DNA of 64,000 bases from assembly GCA_019914945.1 (NCBI GenBank), contig CM034109.1:744001-808000 (forward strand). The letters run 5' to 3'. The stretch is from Typha latifolia. Taxonomy: Eukaryota; Streptophyta; Magnoliopsida; Poales; Typhaceae. Shown one piece after another: positions 36,165-48,566 of this stretch. A model generated the notes under the pieces. That model had not been told where the DNA came from. It worked only from the letters and a program-made list of their open reading frames with translations, and made no database searches. Position 1 is the stretch's first letter. Every line of letters begins with the position of its first letter. The position numbers were made by a program, and so were the translations under genes.

Positions 36165-36560
36165 TTAGAGCCAGAGAGCGCCGGCTTCTTTGAGGAGGGG
36201 GACGAGGGTGCCGTTGATGTGGGAGGCCATGACCATGTCCATGGCCCCAACCAGCTTCCCACCAATGAAGACGACGGGGACGGAGGGCGGGCCCCCGCCG
36301 GCGCCGACGAGGAGGGAGAGTGCCCGCTCCACCTCTGCGCCACGTGGGTCCTCGTCGAGCTCGTAGACGGTGGGGTGGACCCCCATGCCGCAGAAGAGCC
36401 GCTTCACCGCGTGGCACATGCAGCACGTGCTCACGCTGAAGATCACCACCGCGTTCTCCGCCGCGAGCCGCTCCACGCGCTCCAGGGGGTCCGCACACCC
36501 CGAGCCGGACGACCCTCGCACGTGCCACGCCTCTGCCGCCGCCGCCGGAGAGTACTGCAT
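36165..36560 (-). CDS. ROXY1: CC-type glutaredoxin, ROXY1/2-like
   Basis: Single exon, 131 aa, strongly GC-rich. The thioredoxin fold has the plant-specific active site CCMC (46-49) in [19 protein letters not shown], then [17 protein letters not shown] (cis-Pro and glutathione-binding region), [16 protein letters not shown] and the C-terminal ALWL. The MQY start, SHINGxLVPLLK and ALWL ends are those of ROXY1/ROXY2 and rice MIL1. ROXY proteins bind TGA bZIP factors through the C-terminal motif and modulate their activity in petal and anther development; this is known for the family. The ATG at 36560 begins the conserved MQY N-terminus. Frames on the opposite strand (36219-36683) and in other frames are GC-driven shadows. 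Confidence 0.96.
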   Translation of the reverse strand: MQYSPAAAAEAWHVRGSSGSGCADPLERVERLAAENAVVIFSVSTCCMCHAVKRLFCGMGVHPTVYELDEDPRGAEVERALSLLVGAGGGPPSVPVVFIGGKLVGAMDMVMASHINGTLVPLLKEAGALWL

Positions 36561-36663
36561 GGTTTTGTTCTGCTTTCTCTTAAAACACCTGTTTGTCGGG
36601 GGAGCTTCGAGTGGACAGTAGTGATAACTAGTGGTGGGAAGAGGAGAGGGGAAACGGGGGGAT

Positions 36664-36671
36664 TATTTATA
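36664..36671 (-). promoter_or_regulatory. TATA box of the glutaredoxin gene
   Basis: Minus-strand TATAAATA, about 105 bp upstream of the ATG, in a good position for a leader of about 70 nt. Confidence 0.65.
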
Positions 36672-36756
36672 GAGGACGGATAGTGGCATTCTTGGGATTA
36701 ATACCAACATTAGGGGTATAATCACCAACTCAGATTGAAGCTTAGGTGTTAACTAC

Positions 36757-37546
36757 CGTCAGCACATGCAAAAAGGTTAAGTTTTCTTCTTTTATTTTTA
36801 TTTTAATTTATTTACTCACATATTACACCGCTTGTAGTTTATCAGTTAATATATAAATTTGGGAAGGTTAATTTCTGACAAAAATGCAATGAAAACAGGG
36901 ATCAATTTGCAAAAATATATCGAGAAAAAGAAAAAAGGACAACTTTTTGCGACGATGAGCCCAAAAATAGAGGAACAGTATGTTGTTGCTCTTTGCAAAA
37001 CTTTCACTTTTTCCACCTCCTTTTTGTCTCCCCTTTCCAGCAACGTTTTATCCGCTGGGCATCTCATAGCTCTCCAAATTGAGTCAGATTTTATTCAGCT
37101 ATCCTACTCCTATCCAGGGAATTATTCCAGAGTAGCTATCCATGTACCTCTCCCAGGAATCTCTCACATCATCTCTGTATATGGTTCTGTAGCTAGCATC
37201 CATTCCAATCTAGTCATTTGTTTCCAGGGCAATCACTAGTTTTGTCTCTACAATTGTTCTTCTGTACCGAAATGGTTATATTTGTACATTCTTTGGTAAT
37301 TAAAAATTCTAAATACAAAAATAGAATTTTTAATTATATTTTAAATATGTAAAAATTATTTGAGGTGTTTATAAAACGAACTAACTGTTAACCTAAATTA
37401 CGTATTTAATGAACAGATTATATATAATTTTTATTTAATATTTTAATTAATTTAACAAACTAGTTGGGTTAGTAGTAGTGTTAGGAAGAATTAGAGAAGT
37501 AGTTTTGTTTAATAAATAAATAAATTTTAAAAAAAAAGTAATGTAC
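36757..37546. other. Upstream region of the glutaredoxin gene
   Basis: No coding sequence recognised; a plus-strand frame at 36859-37239 has no known domain. A single CGTCA (TGACG) word at 36757-36761 is the only bZIP-like motif near the promoter. Confidence 0.4.
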
Positions 37547-37610
37547 CACGTGGGAATGCGGCACGTGGGAGGCAAGAAATGATGGGTGTCGGCGAAGTCT
37601 GCGGCACGTG
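37547..37610. promoter_or_regulatory. Cluster of three G-boxes
   Basis: CACGTG hexamers at 37547-37552, 37562-37567 and 37605-37610, each followed by GG, so each is CACGTGG (ABRE/G-box type). They sit in a GC-rich island (about 37545-37680), about 1 kb upstream of the glutaredoxin ATG. bHLH or bZIP binding is plausible; the target gene is not known. Confidence 0.6.
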
Positions 37611-37913
37611 GGAGGGACACTGTGGGACGCGCCGCGGGACATTTGCGTGCGCACGGTAACCACAGCGGCTATCGTACGCCTCCAAGATTTAGTCCTGTCG
37701 GCTTCCCGTTTCCAATCCAAAATCCAATCCCCATATATTAATATTTAAAATCATTTTTTAACTGGAAAATTAATTTGAAAATCTTTAAAATAATTTTTAA
37801 AAGAACAAAAATGGGTTTAACTTTGGGTCAGATGAGGGGTTGTGGGCTGCTGCTGATCACGAGGCCATAGTTGGCCATTGGATTAAGAGGGGAAGATCGA
37901 ATCTTGATGGTTG

Positions 37914-37916
<3 letters not shown>

Positions 37917-37968
<52 letters not shown>
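37917..37968. repeat. (GA)n microsatellite
   Basis: Perfect GA tract of about 50 bp. Long Ser-Leu or Arg-Glu frames across it are artefacts. Confidence 0.95.
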
Positions 37969-37971
<3 letters not shown>

Positions 37972-38226
37972 GGGCTGACTTGGGTCCAAGGAATATATAT
38001 AGAAATAGCGATATGGGGATAAGAGACAGAGGGAGGAAATAAAAGGGAACAAAAGTTGGGCACGAGAATAAAGCAAGGGGAGGCACATTTGTACCTTTGC
38101 CTTAGGATGGTGGTGCCATTTCCCAATGCCTTCTTCTTTCCTCTCAATTCCTATATTATTATTTTTAATCCTTTCTCCAATGAATTTTTAACCCATTAAA
38201 TGCTTATTTACTTGATACTTTTCTAG

Positions 38227-39355
38227 GTGCTCTCCTGCGTCGGCCCTAATTCTGCTAGGGTTTTGACACATAATTTCTCTCCACTCTCCGTTGAGGAGCT
38301 TCATGTCGTCGTCGGCGATTCTTTTTCTTTTCCTCTCCTAGCTAAAATTTCTTCTACCCTTGTCTTTTCTTCTCTCCCTTCTAAAGCACATCTATATCCT
38401 CATCTACCGCGGGCCATCGCCCTCCCCCTCTCAACGCTCGTTCCGCCTTTTTTCTCCTTTTCCTCCATCTTTGTCTTACTCGCCCCTCATCACTATACTC
38501 CTTTATGCTAGCCAAAGTTGTTGAAATTAGAGCCTTGCTATGCCCCTTTTCTGCCACTGCTCTTCCCCCATCGTTGGAGCCTTGTTGTGTTGTTGATCCC
38601 TCACTAGCTCCATGTCTTGCCGCTGCCTTAACCAGACCTAATTTCTTGTCGAATCTAAGTCATATCTTCCTCCTCTAAGCTCCCCCTCCTCAACGCCACT
38701 TTGATTCTCTTTTTATTAGATACCCTCCTTCCCTCCTCTAACCACTCCATTGCTACCGCAGTTGTATCGTCGTAAACTGACCTCCCCATCTCTATATCTC
38801 CTTTTCGACTATATGTTTGGTGCCACTCCTTAAATCAGTGAGGATTCACTAAGTGGGGTGTTGGTCTGGGACCCGTCCATAGTAGCATCCTATGCTTACC
38901 CGACTTCTAACCCGATTGTCTCAATGATAGTCAGATCTTGCAACGTGTTTTACATTGGTTCATGACTTTGTTGTCTTTATTTTGCGATGTTGTTAGGTTT
39001 AGGGTGTTGTAGAAATTTTTTTCTTTTCTATTATTTCTTGGTGGGTGATCATCGATCATCCTGCCTTCAAAGATTCTCATGACCATGTCTTAGACTACCG
39101 GATTGATGGAATCTATAAATTATCTCAAGCCATTTTGCCCTTTGCATTTGCTAAGGTTATTCTTTACTTTTTTTTTATTAGTTGTGATCTCGAGCATAAT
39201 GTTTTAGTTTAATAGAGTGTTGTCTACTGTAGGCAAAGTGTGAGGCTTGTGTTAAAGAGTCGTCGCTTTATCCCTCATCGTTTCTGTGTACTAGGCTACA
39301 TTGTTGTAACTTTTGGGTAAATAAAGTACTCTAGCCTATAGGCTTTCTCTAAAAA
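38227..39355 (+). mobile_element. Poly(A)-ended retroposon-like repeat, copy B
   Basis: A CT-rich 5' part with CTAGGGTTTTGACAC near 38260 resembles a plant 5' UTR. The 3' end has AATAAAGTACTCTAGCC, then GGCTTTCTCTAAAAAAAAT. The 3' end aligns with copy A (30460-31247). Broken frames only. It could be a LINE fragment or a retrocopied noncoding transcript. Borders approximate. Confidence 0.45.
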
Positions 39356-42300
39356 AAATAAATTCATGGACAATTTTAGTTTATTTTCCTCAATTTTAGA
39401 TTTTTTTTCTAAGAACATTTTTATTACAAAAAGTGCAAGAAATATAAGAGCTCAAAAATTACCTAAGAGAAATTGAAAAGGTCCCTTCCTTAGTGCACCA
39501 AACATTTATCATGGCAAGCTAATTTGTAGCTCTATTGATTTATCATTATGCATATGAAATTACTATGAGATGGTTTGTATTATATCAATCACTTTTCATA
39601 GGATGGGTAGTGGGGCTACAATTATGTGTGAGTTAATTTGTGCAAGTTTATTTAGGCATGCTATCGATTGTGGCATATCGATCACGCATATCTTATAGCT
39701 GTAACATAGGAGTGTCTATTGGCAAGTTCGTGCTTGGACCTAGACTTGGCTCTCGCTAAAACTGAAGAAATTAAGGTTGAGCTCTAGAGTGGGAAACTTG
39801 GACGTGATTTTAAGCTGAGTTTATGAGTGAAAAATCAGAAAGAGAAGAAGAGCACCAAAGTGGAGGCGGAGCGGTGGAGGGAAGAAGGGCCAGATAAGTT
39901 GGTGGAATTGTAGAGGAAGACTAGAGATAAATGGAGAGAAGTGAAGCATGAAAAAGAAGAGATTGACAGTAAAGGCAATGAAAGAAGAGGAGAAGAAAAT
40001 GATGAGGGTGGTGACAGGAAAGGATGCGACAACTAAATTAGGAGGAAGATTAGGGAATTATTGGAGTTTTTTTATTCTTTATGTAGGTCAAAGCTACTAG
40101 CTTTCGATATTAGGGCACACTAAGCCGGGAGAGAGGGTAAACTTAATTTTGATTGAATGGAATTTCAGTCAGGATCAGGCCGGGCCAAATTTGATTTTAG
40201 TCCGATCGAGCTTTAGGCTGGTGAGCTAGTTGAAAGACTCCTACTATAATCACGTTCGAAATCGGATACATGCGAGCTCATCGGATAAAATCAACCGTGG
40301 TTATTATCTTTGAAAATATAAAATTATAATTATAAAATATACACAATCAATATCAGACAGAAATACAGACAGATCTAGTCTGACCCAACAAAATAATATT
40401 GCCGAATCCCAATTCAAAGGTTGGGAGTAGCCAGACATATACTAAGTACATCACCAAAGTTAGAATTTTCTTTTCCTTTATTTATTTTTCATAAAAACAA
40501 GTCACAAGTGCAGTCAAAACATAGATAAGCAAATACCGAAAAGAATTATAATAAATGAGATAGAATGTGAGTGTGTCAGTACGTTTTGTCTGTTGGTCTC
40601 CTCATGGCTCGACAGGCAAAAGTTAAAATAAAACCCACACCTTTCCTAAACTTATAATCATTATTCATTATTTTTATTAACTAACTCTATTATAAAAATA
40701 TATTCATCATATTTTTATTATTTAAAATTCGAAACTTATTATTCCAAAATATATTTAAAAATTCTAATTATATACAACAAATTTAATAAATTTTTTTTTA
40801 TAAAATCTAATAAGGAACAAGGTATGAGAGTAGGTCGCCGCTTTCATTTGCCGTTGTCATGCCGTTAGGAAAGAATAGAGGAAGAGAGAGAGAGAGAGGG
40901 GAGAAGAATAAAGAAGCAAGTGGACGTGAGATGCTTCTTCCCGAGGCTGACGTTATGCTGGTTGACTGCTCGCCTCTCCCTATCTTTGTCTCTTTCTCTT
41001 GGACTCTCTTGCTATTCTTATTTTAGAGAATTTTATTTATTTTGTGATTCATATTTTTTTTTTCAAAATTTTGATTAAATTATTAAAATATCCTCTAACA
41101 ATCCTAGAAGAAAATAAAAAAAATAAAAAAAAATAAATAAAATAAGAGTAATTAAATTATTTTTTTGTTGGTGCTATTCACGTTAATGCAGAGTGCTAAA
41201 TAAAAATTACAATGTGTTAAATAATAAAATTTGAAATGCAGGGTGTGATATGTAAAATTTCATTATTTTTTAATAAAATTATTTTAAATAGTTAAGTAGA
41301 AGTCTAGTAAAATTATGCCAAATTCTTTATAAACTTTGTCAAACTTATTCATATCAATATAATAAATCACCATAAAGTCTCAAAGAGTAGATATTCCTTT
41401 GCCTATTACTAACTAGCCAGTTTAGTTTTCACGTTAGACTTTCCACACCCTTCTCGATTATTCCGTAAACAAAAAAAAAAATCCAATAAAAAAAGAAGAA
41501 ATTCTTCCGTTTCCCATGCAGTTGTCGACCTCTCGTTTCCCGCATTGTTTGATCTCGTCCGTTTCCCGAGAGACGTTGGTCCTGCTCCTGTTAACGAGAA
41601 GGAAGGAGTAGGTGCTTTTAATCCCATCCAATCATGGGATCATCATGGGGTTGGGAAACCAAATCAAACGGTCGCCAACATGCAAGGTGGAAATGGGACC
41701 CATTTGTTGGGTATAATATCAGATATAGATTGATTCCAGTTATATAGGAAATTTCAATATATTTTACTTTTTAGGAAAATTTATATATAACAACCTATTT
41801 TTTTTTTAACAAAATTATAATTTATCAGAGTTTTTTTTGCACATATTCACTAAATTATATGGCTCGATTTATAAATAATAAGAATATAGGGTGTAAAGCA
41901 TAATTTTATTAAAAAATAGGATTTATATGCAAAATTCCCTTACTTTTATTATCTCAAAAATTATTTCCAAAAATTACAAAGTTGTCTAGATTGACATTTA
42001 ATAATTTTGGACAATAAAAAATGCATGAATTTTCTTTTTAATTCGTAATTTTCCTTTTAAGTTAGTTTTGGTGACATGCATGGGGGTTATGGCTCATTGG
42101 TGATGAGTGTTGGCCTTACATGGATGGATTCAAAGGGCGACACTTTTAGTTGCAATCCAAAGCCATAAGCTAGCATGATAAAAGAGGTAGGGGACAAAGA
42201 TTTGGTAGCCCACAAGGGAGTAGGAGTAAGCTTCAAGCAAGGGATAAAAGAAGATTAAAATGAATGGTATTGAAAGAAGAGAGAAGGGGATGAGATAATG

Positions 42301-42589
42301 GTCTAGGTTTTGATGTGTTCCCTTGTTTAGAATCAACCACATTTTATCATGCGAAAGCTAGATAATTAGGGTTTGAGAGAGACTAGCGTGATTGATTCAG
42401 TGTGGGCCGAATCATCAGAATCTAATCAAGCACGTATTCAAATATGCTAGCATATCGATAATGTGCATCTAGAAATCACAATTGCACTCAAAATCAAAGC
42501 CGATGCAATCATGGTACTAAATGCAAACAACTGATATATTGATGCTTATTTAATAGTGCATTTGTGGGTCGCCATGTTGGGCTGGGCCG

Positions 42590-42792
42590 GTTTTGTGATA
42601 AAAATTTTATATCTACTTTGGGCCTAGATTAGCCTAATAGCCCTTCGGGTTAGGCCATGCAAAATTTGTATCAAGTTTAATTTTAGAGGTAGCATAACCA
42701 TTGGACTAAGAGATTTTAGATCTATGAGGTCAGGTTCGAACTTAAAATCAGTCTGAGATTTGATGTACTTGTAATGCTTTAAAAAAAAAGAG
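42590..42792 (+). repeat. SINE-like element with B-box and oligo(A) end
   Basis: TAGCATAACCATTGGACTAAG resembles a tRNA A-box region and is followed 40 bp later by AGGTTCGAAC, matching the RNA polymerase III B-box GGTTCGANNC. The sequence ends in GTAATGCTTT plus nine A at 42780-42789. This order (A-box, B-box, body, oligo-A) is that of a tRNA-derived SINE. The left border is uncertain. Confidence 0.45.
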
Positions 42793-43779
42793 GGCATCAT
42801 GATTCATTAGAGTTGTTGAGCTATATTAAAAAACATGATTGAAAGACATCAATTAATTGAATTTGGAAAGTAAAAAACTATAAAGTGGAAAGTTAAAAAG
42901 AAAAAAGAAAAAAAAAGAAGCTTTTGTATCAAGCTACTAGTTTTGATTTACCGGTAGGACCTCAAGCTTCGAGTTTTTGGCCAAGAGAGACTAAGCCCGA
43001 TCCCAATCAAAAATTAGCCTTATTTTTCATCGGATTGCAGCAGAAAGATTTTAGGTGAGCCTTGAGTAGGCTTCAGACTATTAGGTCAAATGAGCAGCCT
43101 AAATCCACCGAGATCAATATGTATAGGGTCAATGGCAACGAACCCCAATCCAATGTAACCTAGCTCTAATCAACTTGGCTTTAATCAAGGTCTGTTTAAG
43201 CCGAATCTATCAAGCTTGTGTTGATTTTAGTTGCGTATAATTCAAGCTCGAGTAATTAGCTTGAAACAAGTCAATTTTAGATTTGATGCCTTGAACAACA
43301 TGTCGAGCACTATCCAACCTTGGCTCATTTAAGTTTGACCTAAGCTTGATTCAAGCCTAATTGAGCCAAGTTCTAGTCAATCCCGACTAACCCTAGTTAT
43401 CGGTGGTGAAGGGTGCCAATGAAATAGGCTAGGCTTTAACCACATTTTTGGGCCCAAACCCATCAAAGGGCTGCCCTCACCCTCATAGGATTTGGGCTTG
43501 CAGTCGGAAATGGTCTTTGTTAGGCCAAAAACCCTAAAAAGGATCACAATTTATTTAATGACAAGGTATTCTCAATGGGCTTTTGAGAGGATAGTAAATA
43601 TGGAGAGAGATTCGGTGCATGTTAGCGCATCTTACATTCGACGATCCTGATTGCACCTAAAATATAATACAAGAAGCCATTGCTCTCACCTTTTTAATGC
43701 CATGTTTAAAATTTATTTGATACTCCTACTGTACTATTGTATTGAATAATCTAAAGTTTCACTTTATTTATTATTTATT

Positions 43780-44345
43780 TTTTGTATGTATACTCTTCAA
43801 AAATCTCTTATTCTTGTATACACCCCTCAAAATTTAATATCTATATGTACATGCCTGAAAATATCTAATTTTTTATACGGAAGGTAAGTTTTTAGCTTAT
43901 GCTAAAAAATGAAATTAAAAAACGCATACACAAATAAAGAACTTTGGAGGGGTATACCTGTAAAAAGAACACTTAAATTTAACTTGGGATGCTATTGAAA
44001 AATGGGGTATTACCTGTAATAAGCTTAAAATGCTGGGTGTTAAGTGCAATTTTGTTTGAACAACTGAAACTAAAATAATAGAATGCGCACCCCGAAGACC
44101 ATTGCAGCCCACCGACCCCCCAAAAGCTTCCATCCCGGTGCACGTTATCCTCGCCCCCCACTCCTTTTACAAAGCTTGTCGGCGGACTGAGACTTTTTCT
44201 TTTTAAAAAGAACAAAGTTTAACCCCAAGCGCAAGTTAGCAGCAAGAGCCTACCAGGGATTTTTACATAATTACCACTAAAAACTTTCAAAATATCATAA
44301 TTACGCCTAAATCTTTCTAGTCTTTCAAAAATATAATTCTGTTAC
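43780..44345. mobile_element. MITE-like repeat with GGGGTATAC inverted words
   Basis: The left part has TTGTATACACCCCTCAAAATT (about 43815-43835), the right part AACTTTGGAGGGGTATACCTG (about 43940-43960), roughly inverted relative to each other. The following ACATAATTACCACTAAAAAC block also recurs at 21.88 kb in the same order. Non-coding. Confidence 0.45.
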
Positions 44346-45034
44346 TTAAATTTAATAATACAAGAAAAATATCTTTTTTCTTTATGCAGGGAAAAAATTT
44401 ATTTAAATATATTTGTTAGAATTAAAAATTAATCATGATGGCAATTATAAAAGAGTTAAAAAAATAATGATATTCTAAAGCTGTCAGTTGTAATTATTTA
44501 AAAAACTCTATATTTAATCTATTAACTTTTAATTTCTTTAATCCAATAATAATACTACACTAAAAAAGAGAGGTTTTAAAGAAAGTATGTCATCATGGTT
44601 GACTTTTTTTTTGCCATAGCTTCATCTTGGGTTGATATCATAGTTTTTTGGTTTGAGAATTGATTCAAAAATAAAAAAAATTTAAATCAAATTATTTGGA
44701 AATTTTCAATTGACAAATATTTCTATTTGAAATAATTTTTTAATCTATTGGGGAAAATTCTGGTGCAAATAAAAACTTCTATTGGGTAGAAAAAATGTGG
44801 ATTTTTTTTTCCAACTCAACTATTCAATATCAACATCAAAACGAATAATAATACAAACTAAAGCCGCCTATATATTACGTTTTTCTTATAGTAAACATCT
44901 TCAAATGATACCATAATTTAGTTAAAAGATTTTTATTTTTTCAGTAATTAATTTATCGTAGATAAAGTTTTTTAGTTTTCTGATAGCATAAATATTAGAT
45001 ATGGGCGGGACAAAGGGCCAACCTTTCCTAAATA

Positions 45035-45245
45035 CAGAGGTATTGCGACGTGTTCCAAACCGTTACGTTGCCAAGATATTTCTCTAAACTAACCATACTG
45101 CCGAACTATCAATCGAATCGAGCCAAGCTACCAAACCACCAAATAATTTATTCATAATATTATTTAGGGTTGGAGTCGAAACTATGACCTCCTTGGTTAT
45201 GAGGAATGTAACTATCAACTCTAGTTGAGTTGATTGGTTTATTGT
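45035..45245 (-). repeat. SINE-like repeat, copy B
   Basis: Read on the minus strand: TAGAGTTGATAGTTACATTCC, then ACCAAGGAGGTCATAGTTTCGACTCC. This resembles the D-arm and T-arm of a tRNA-derived SINE head (GAGGTC...GTTCGACTCC). A second, more decayed copy lies at 21040-21255. The 3' tail was not identified. Confidence 0.45.
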
Positions 45246-45644
45246 AGATAAAGTTGAAAAGTATCGATTATGTTAGGTTATGAGTAGTCATAAGATGAGA
45301 TGGTTGTTGATCAAATTTTTGTCATCGATTTAGAGAGGATTAATTTAAAAAGGTGTTTGGTTGCTACCTAATAATCTAATAACAATGACAATTCATACAA
45401 TTTTTTTTTTAAATTTAGAGTTTGAAACATTTTATACAAACAGAATAAAACGAGTGTGCAGTTGAGCTCTCCAAATCAAAACGTAGAAATTTGTTTCTTT
45501 TGGGCTACGCGTCACATCCTTACGGCTGCTGCGTTCTGGTCAAAGCGGAGCAGGCGCCGAATTTACTACGACGCCGAAACCAAATCGCAATTCATTTCCT
45601 CTCTCTAGGGTTTCTCCGATTCCGCTTGACCTCCGATCGTAAAG

Positions 45645-45725
45645 GTGGGATCTTTCTTCTTCGATTGGTCTCTTGATGGCGAGGAATTGCGGAGTTAATT
45701 AGGCGTTTGTTTTGTCCTCTTTTAG
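45645..45725 (+). other. Possible 5' UTR intron of the MUB gene
   Basis: CGTAAAG then GTGGGATC (45645) and CCTCTTTTAG (to 45725) form a plausible 81 bp GT-AG intron in the leader, 57 bp before the MUB start codon. The GC-richer exon-like sequence upstream (about 45500-45644, with TCTAGGGTTTCTCCGATTCC) is typical of plant 5' UTRs. Inference from splice-site shape only. Confidence 0.45.
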
Positions 45726-45782
45726 GGGCCATTTTTGGGTGATTCTGTCTGAGAGACTAGAGTTTTGGTCGGGGGGGATCAA

Positions 45783-46388
45783 ATGCCAGAGGAGGATCTA
45801 CTGGAGCTCAAATTTCGATTGTACGATGGATCAGATATTGGTCCGATCTGGTATTCGTCGTCCTCCACCGTGGTCACGCTCAAGGAGAGGGTTATATCCG
45901 AGTGGCCTAAAGGTTGGTCATCTCACTAATCTTCTCGTCGTTCTTTGCCCGAGAACAATTCTCCTGCAGCAAAAGAAATTGAACATGATAAAAAAAAATC
46001 GTCCCTTTCTTTTTTCCTTTTACCATGTCTTATGAAAACTAGGTGCTTTTGTTGTTCTTGATTCACGATCTTTAAAGAAGGCAGTAGTAAATGTTCTGCT
46101 TATCTCTTCACTCATTTGAGGGGATTTGCTTTTGATTTTGGTGTTAGTAGATTGTGTTATTTGACACTTGCAGCCGAAGGTAAGATGACAATGCTTTAAA
46201 TTCTCTGCAGTAGGCCATTTGTTGTGCTGTTTGAATTATTTGGTTAGTTCTACAATAATCTCTTGGTCGTCTCTTGTACTCACAACCTGTTATTAATTAT
46301 TGTGTATCAGCATGTTACCATCATTTGTTTTTTTGCAATTAAATGCCCTTCATACTGGAAATTGTCTTGTCTTACAATCTGGTTCTTA

Positions 46389-46419
<31 letters not shown>

Positions 46420-48566
46420 TTTTAATCCTTTCTCGCCTAGAGGTGACTGGCATGAGTCTCCTTTAATATAGTACTTCATTCTTACCGCTATCGTGGCATC
46501 TAATCAAATTCATTTTCTGGAAACCTTTCCCCTATTTCTTTGATTTCATTTTCCTTTTGTGTGGATAATTTTTGCAAGGCTATGTGCTCTGTATGCAGGA
46601 CATGTGTCCATCAGTAAGGACCATCAATATGGGAAACAAATTACTTAGTAGCATTCTTTTGGTTAATGTATCAGAAAGTATTGGCATTCTTATGCTTAGC
46701 ATCATCACAAACTTTAGCATTTCTATACTCAATAGCATTATTAGTCTGGCATTCCAATACTTAGCACCATTCTTTTGGTTAATATTTTAGCGTTTTGTCC
46801 TCAGGAATGTTTATTTGCAAATCTGAATATTCCAATAAACCAGAGTTGTATATCTGGTAATCGTTTTCAAACTCGTTTAGTATGGTGAAGGTCCTAGTGG
46901 CAAATGCAATTGATTTTGTAGTATCGGGTAGTCATTGGGTTTTCGAAAGGATAGGAAATTGAGGGTATTGTTAGTATAACGCTTACCATGAACTCCTTCA
47001 AAGCTCGAGGTAAAGAAAAGAAAAATTGAATATCTGATTCCATAATAAGTGTAAATAAGCTGGACTGTCAAGGTGTGTCATGGTCCTCATAGATGTTTCT
47101 GGGAAGTTCACAAGACAAGAAAGAGATATGGAAGAACTTTATGTTATAGGAACAAGGTTCTCATCACATAACGACGAATATTGTATATTATTTAGTATGT
47201 TAAACTGTTTCTCTCCATCTGATCATTAAATTTATTGCTTCTGATACTTCCCCATTTAGTGGTTGTACATCATTGCTTAAGTTAGATCTAGATGTACTAA
47301 TCACTAGTGATCGTATTGTGTTGATTTCTTTTAACTTAATAAGTTGTTTTTGAGTCCTAATGACATTCAAATGTTACTGTGTGTTCCCTATAGATAAAAA
47401 GATCGTACCAAAGGTTGTTAATGATGTGAAACTGATAAGCGCGGGGAAAATTTTAGAAAACAACAAAACCATTTCACAGTGCAGACCAGCTTTTGGTGAG
47501 TTTCCTGCAGGCGGTATCACCATGCATGTTGTTGTTCAGCCATCATCAACTAAGACAAAAGCAGGTACCTCAATCTTGCTATTTCTATTGTAGATGAAGT
47601 CGCCATTTTCTCTTTGTTATTGTTATTTTTGTGATGCTTTCGTACAATATATCACTAGTCATACTGATACACATCATACTTAAGTGTAGTCTTGTTCTGA
47701 AATAAGGCGGTGTTAAGGTGTCGATAAGCCTTATCATTTCCAAATACCACTGATACTATCCAGTCAAACTTCCCTCCTTAGGGGTTAACAGAGACTAAGC
47801 AGTGCAAATAACCTTGTGATGTTTCTTACTCCTGCTTACTTATTTATCCTGCTTGCAATCTATTAGATTATTAGCTTCTGCAAGCATATAGGATGTAGCT
47901 AATAACATAATTGTATCATTTAGCTTCTTCATAAAATAAGATGGATAAGTAGAATAGTTGCGGCCAATCCTATATATCCACCAAAATTATGAAACCTATA
48001 TATTCTCCGAAATTTGGGAATTTTTAAACCTTATAATATAACCTTTATGTTATTGGTCAATTGGCACGGGGAACCAATAATATCTCAATTCTTGCATATT
48101 GTGACGACAAGTTACCAACTTACCACATATCAATAATATGCTAAACATTATGGAGAAGTGCCCAAATCTTGAGTTTTTAAATATTAAGATTATTTGATAT
48201 TATTATTTTTTCTGCATTAAGTAGAAAATTTTGGGACAACCCTCATAATAATATCTGCAAATGGGTTGAAGATATTAAAACCTTTGCAAGCTTTAAGCTT
48301 CTCAATATTGAACAGCAATAGAAAGGCACTTCAACCATAATAGTACTGCGTGATAGTAACGAGTACAAAGATAGACTCTTCTCTTTTGTGATTAAACCTA
48401 TATATCATCCTAGAAAGGCACTTGGGTGTCGGTTTTCATGGTTTCCTATGGACTTGCAAGATAAAGAACATTTGTAGTCCTATATTTTAACAACTTTTCC
48501 GGCTTTCCAACAGAGAAGAAGATCGATGAATTGCCAAACAAAAGTTGTTCTTGTTCTATAATGTGA
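45783..48566 (+). CDS. MUB: Membrane-anchored ubiquitin-fold (MUB) protein
   Basis: Three exons: 45783-45912, 47394-47564 and 48514-48566 (130+171+53 bp; 117 aa), introns GT-AG with matching phases. The protein starts MPEEDLLELKFRLYDGSDIG, continues with TLKERVISEWPK, KLISAGKILENNKTISQCRP and GGITMHVVVQP, and ends CSCSIM. Length and all blocks match plant MUBs. The C-terminal CSIM is a CaaX box (Cys114; Met favours farnesylation), with Cys112 available for S-acylation. MUBs have a ubiquitin-like fold, sit at the plasma membrane through the lipid anchor and, in Arabidopsis, bind E2 ubiquitin-conjugating enzymes of the UBC8 group. The large first intron (1481 bp) holds a TA/T tract at 46386-46424. 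Confidence 0.95.

Larger units (their letters stand above)
39356..45480. other. Intergenic region upstream of the MUB gene
   Basis: No gene recognised. Holds a GA-rich stretch (about 40868-40900), repeats with AAGCTTGA/GAGCTCG words (about 39720-40260 and 42960-43400), a SINE-like piece (42590-42792), MITE-like repeats (43780-44345) and a second SINE-like repeat (45035-45245). Confidence 0.6.

Noticed and set aside
36219..36683. 154-codon plus-strand frame
   Set aside because: GC-driven antisense shadow of the ROXY glutaredoxin, whose minus frame has all active-site motifs.
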